Source: Diaporthe sp. PMI_573 (Eukaryota > Ascomycota > Sordariomycetes > Diaporthales > Diaporthaceae). From it: a stretch of DNA of 64,000 bases. Location: NCBI GenBank assembly GCA_021399435.1, contig JAJTUP010000065.1, forward strand, positions 248,001-312,000. Reading direction: 5' to 3'. A program made the translations under genes and the position numbers. Positions 62,919 through 64,000 of the stretch are shown in pieces. Position 1 is the first letter of the stretch; the number at the start of each line of letters is the position of its first letter. The notes under the pieces are model-generated. The model saw only the letters and a list, made by a program, of their open reading frames with translations, was not told the DNA's origin and did not search any database.

Positions 62919-63137
62919 TCACTTGGCCATGGTATCGATGAACTGAGGATTGGTTCCATTACTCCTTTCTTCTTTTGCACTCTTGGGCTTCGCAGGGGAG
63001 AATTTATATTCAGGCCATGTCTTCGAGTGGTTAGTACGTTCAACATCGGCCCACTGGTGATACTTTGTCCGAATATGTTCAGGCTCCAGCGCCCAACTAG
63101 CGCCGCAGATTTTCGATACGAGCCTGTGGTCATTTAT
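62919..63137 (-). pseudogene. HMG-box fragment
   Basis: The minus frame reads INDHRLVSKICGASWALEPE, HIRTKYHQWADVERTNHSKT and WPEYKFSPAKPKSAKEERS. These are the second and third helices of a fungal MATA-type HMG box (n--iSk--G--W--ep--vk--y---Ae-e---H---yPdYky-PrK). Helix 1 is lost at 63137 where hAT sequence starts, and the tail ends at a TGA near 62919. HMG boxes bend DNA and regulate mating or development in fungi. This is a ~70-residue remnant between two transposons. Confidence 0.6.
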
Positions 63138-63143
63138 GGTGTA

Positions 63144-63573
63144 ATTTGCTGCTTGGCAGGCCGCCTATGAGCCAGGCGACAATGAAGTCGACGATCCTAT
63201 CGAGTACTGGCATGACCGCCGATTCAAGTACCCTCGTCTTTCACTAATGGCCCTTGATTTCCTGACAGTCCCTAGCATGTCAGCTGAATGCGAGAGGTTA
63301 TTTTCAGCGGCTAAGAGGATGGTGGTGGCGTCGAGAAGGAATCTGGATGCTGACGTGATCAGCCTTTGTCAGGTTCTTCGCTCTTGGTACAGAGCAGGTA
63401 TTATCAAGGACTTGGATCCGAGGATAGCCTCTTGGTTTGAAGAACAAGAAGATCTTGCTTTGGCTAAATTGGCTGCTGAAGAAGTTGAAAAGCGAGCGAC
63501 AGCATGGATCAGGGAGTTGCCACCTCAAACGCGTGAGTTGGTGGAAGAAGTTAGCCAGCTAGTTATTTCCTAA
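63144..63573 (+). mobile_element. hAT dimerisation-domain fragment (plus strand)
   Basis: The frame after a TAA at ~63141 reads FAAWQAAYEPGDNEVDDPIE, YWHDRRFKYPRLSLMALDFL, TVPSMSAECERLFSAAKRMV, NLDADVISLCQVLRSWYRAG and a helical tail. It contains the full C-terminal dimerisation domain, but the BED finger and catalytic core are missing. It is distinct in sequence from the copies at 3.7, 20 and 44/58 kb. Confidence 0.85.
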
Positions 63574-63594
63574 TTGGGATTTCACGGAGGCGAA

Positions 63595-63735
63595 TCCATT
63601 TGAATCAATCCATCCTCAATCCATCCTCAATCCATCCATTCTGGATAGGATGGATCCATTCCACTGGCAAAATACTACGTCCAAGCGTCAATCCATTACA
63701 CTTGACCTGGGAGTGGATGTAATGGATTGATTGCG
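63595..63735. repeat. Subterminal repeats between two convergent hAT ends
   Basis: Repeats of ATCCATCCTCA, ATCCATT and their complements (GGATGGATCC, GTAATGGATTG). They lie between the plus-strand hAT fragment and a minus-strand hAT fragment, so they are probably the joined subterminal regions of one or both. Confidence 0.6.
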
Positions 63736-64000
63736 AGGCCTGCACGTCAGCGCTCATAGGCACCACAGCGTATATATCAAGGGCCATTTGAGCTAGCCGG
63801 GGGTAAGTTGCCCGCTTCCTGTGCCAATACGCCAATGCGTCGATCACCTCGTGGTCCCCAAACAAGTGGCGATACTTGTTGACGGAGTCTTCTCCTTGAC
63901 CTTGACAGGAGGCTCCCGCTTGCCAGTGGGATCCCAGGTCTCGTGCTCTCTAAATAGGTGCTTCTCGGCATTCTGCGTCCCTGTTGAGGATGTATTATGT
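63732..64000 (-). mobile_element. hAT transposase fragment running off right edge (minus strand)
   Basis: The minus frame from the right part reads GEDSVNKYRHLFGDHEVIDA, LAYWHRKRATYPRLAQMALD and IYAVVPMSAD, the start of a dimerisation domain. It is then cut before the ERlFS motif and runs into ATCCAT repeats. A second minus phase upstream (HETWDPTGKREPPVKVKE) suggests a frameshift. Truncated; it may continue beyond the window. Confidence 0.7.

Noticed and set aside
1..64000. tRNA and rRNA genes
   Set aside because: I looked for T-loop-like GTTCRA patterns with plausible acceptor stems and found none convincing. A dedicated tRNA scan would settle it.
1..64000. Starship captain (DUF3435 tyrosine recombinase)
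   Set aside because: No frame shows the R...H-x-x-R...Y pattern, so the Starship idea rests only on cargo-type fragments.

Overview
This window is eukaryotic DNA from a filamentous ascomycete (Pezizomycotina; an Aspergillus/Penicillium-type genome is a guess). The evidence is short introns (50-139 bp, GTAAGT/GTATGT-like donors, CTGAC-type branch sites), fungal-specific families (DUF7924-like, FTA2 kinase-like, fungal C2H2 and bZIP factors, NACHT fragments) and a dense load of fungal hAT, Fot1/pogo, Ty1/copia and Ty3/gypsy relics. There are no operons, and I found no CRISPR, rRNA or tRNA. Family names are recalled from motif recognition; no search was run.

Layout. 0-5 kb: a minus-strand gene running off the left edge, a SET-domain relic, a hAT 3' end and a Fot1/pogo relic. 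5-18 kb: the best gene-bearing stretch, with a two-exon protein kinase, a disordered protein, two DUF7924-type proteins with PD-(D/E)XK-like motifs, a NACHT fragment and a small unknown gene. 19-31 kb: mostly debris, with a hAT C-terminus, a ferric-reductase fragment, a 1,177-bp non-autonomous hAT, an SP-RING ORF, a bromodomain ORF, one intact unknown gene and a vWA relic. 31-43 kb: FTA2-like and conserved-unknown genes meeting head to head, a three-exon C2H2 gene, gypsy and copia relics, a PPP phosphatase pseudogene, a three-exon bZIP gene, an internal hAT fragment, a coiled-coil gene and a 46-residue DnaJ-zinc-finger-like ORF. 44-64 kb: two apparently identical 3,071-bp hAT elements in inverted orientation (44148-47218 and 57801-60871). 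Between them lie an RNase H gene cut by the first copy, a Fot1 relic, a NACHT fragment, a hAT deletion derivative, a DUF6589-like two-exon gene, an 862-bp TIR element with a perfect 8-bp target duplication, and a two-exon DUF7703-like membrane protein. To the right are a DDE integrase-core relic, the second 1,177-bp hAT copy, an HMG-box fragment and two more hAT ends.

Overall this looks like an accessory, transposon-rich compartment. The hAT superfamily dominates: two full-length copies, three elements with no transposase, and several truncated coding fragments. Likely host genes are interspersed, and many host-domain fragments are truncated at transposon junctions. Ferric-reductase and NACHT remnants are categories known as cargo of fungal Starship elements, but no Starship captain recombinase is visible, so that link is only a hypothesis.
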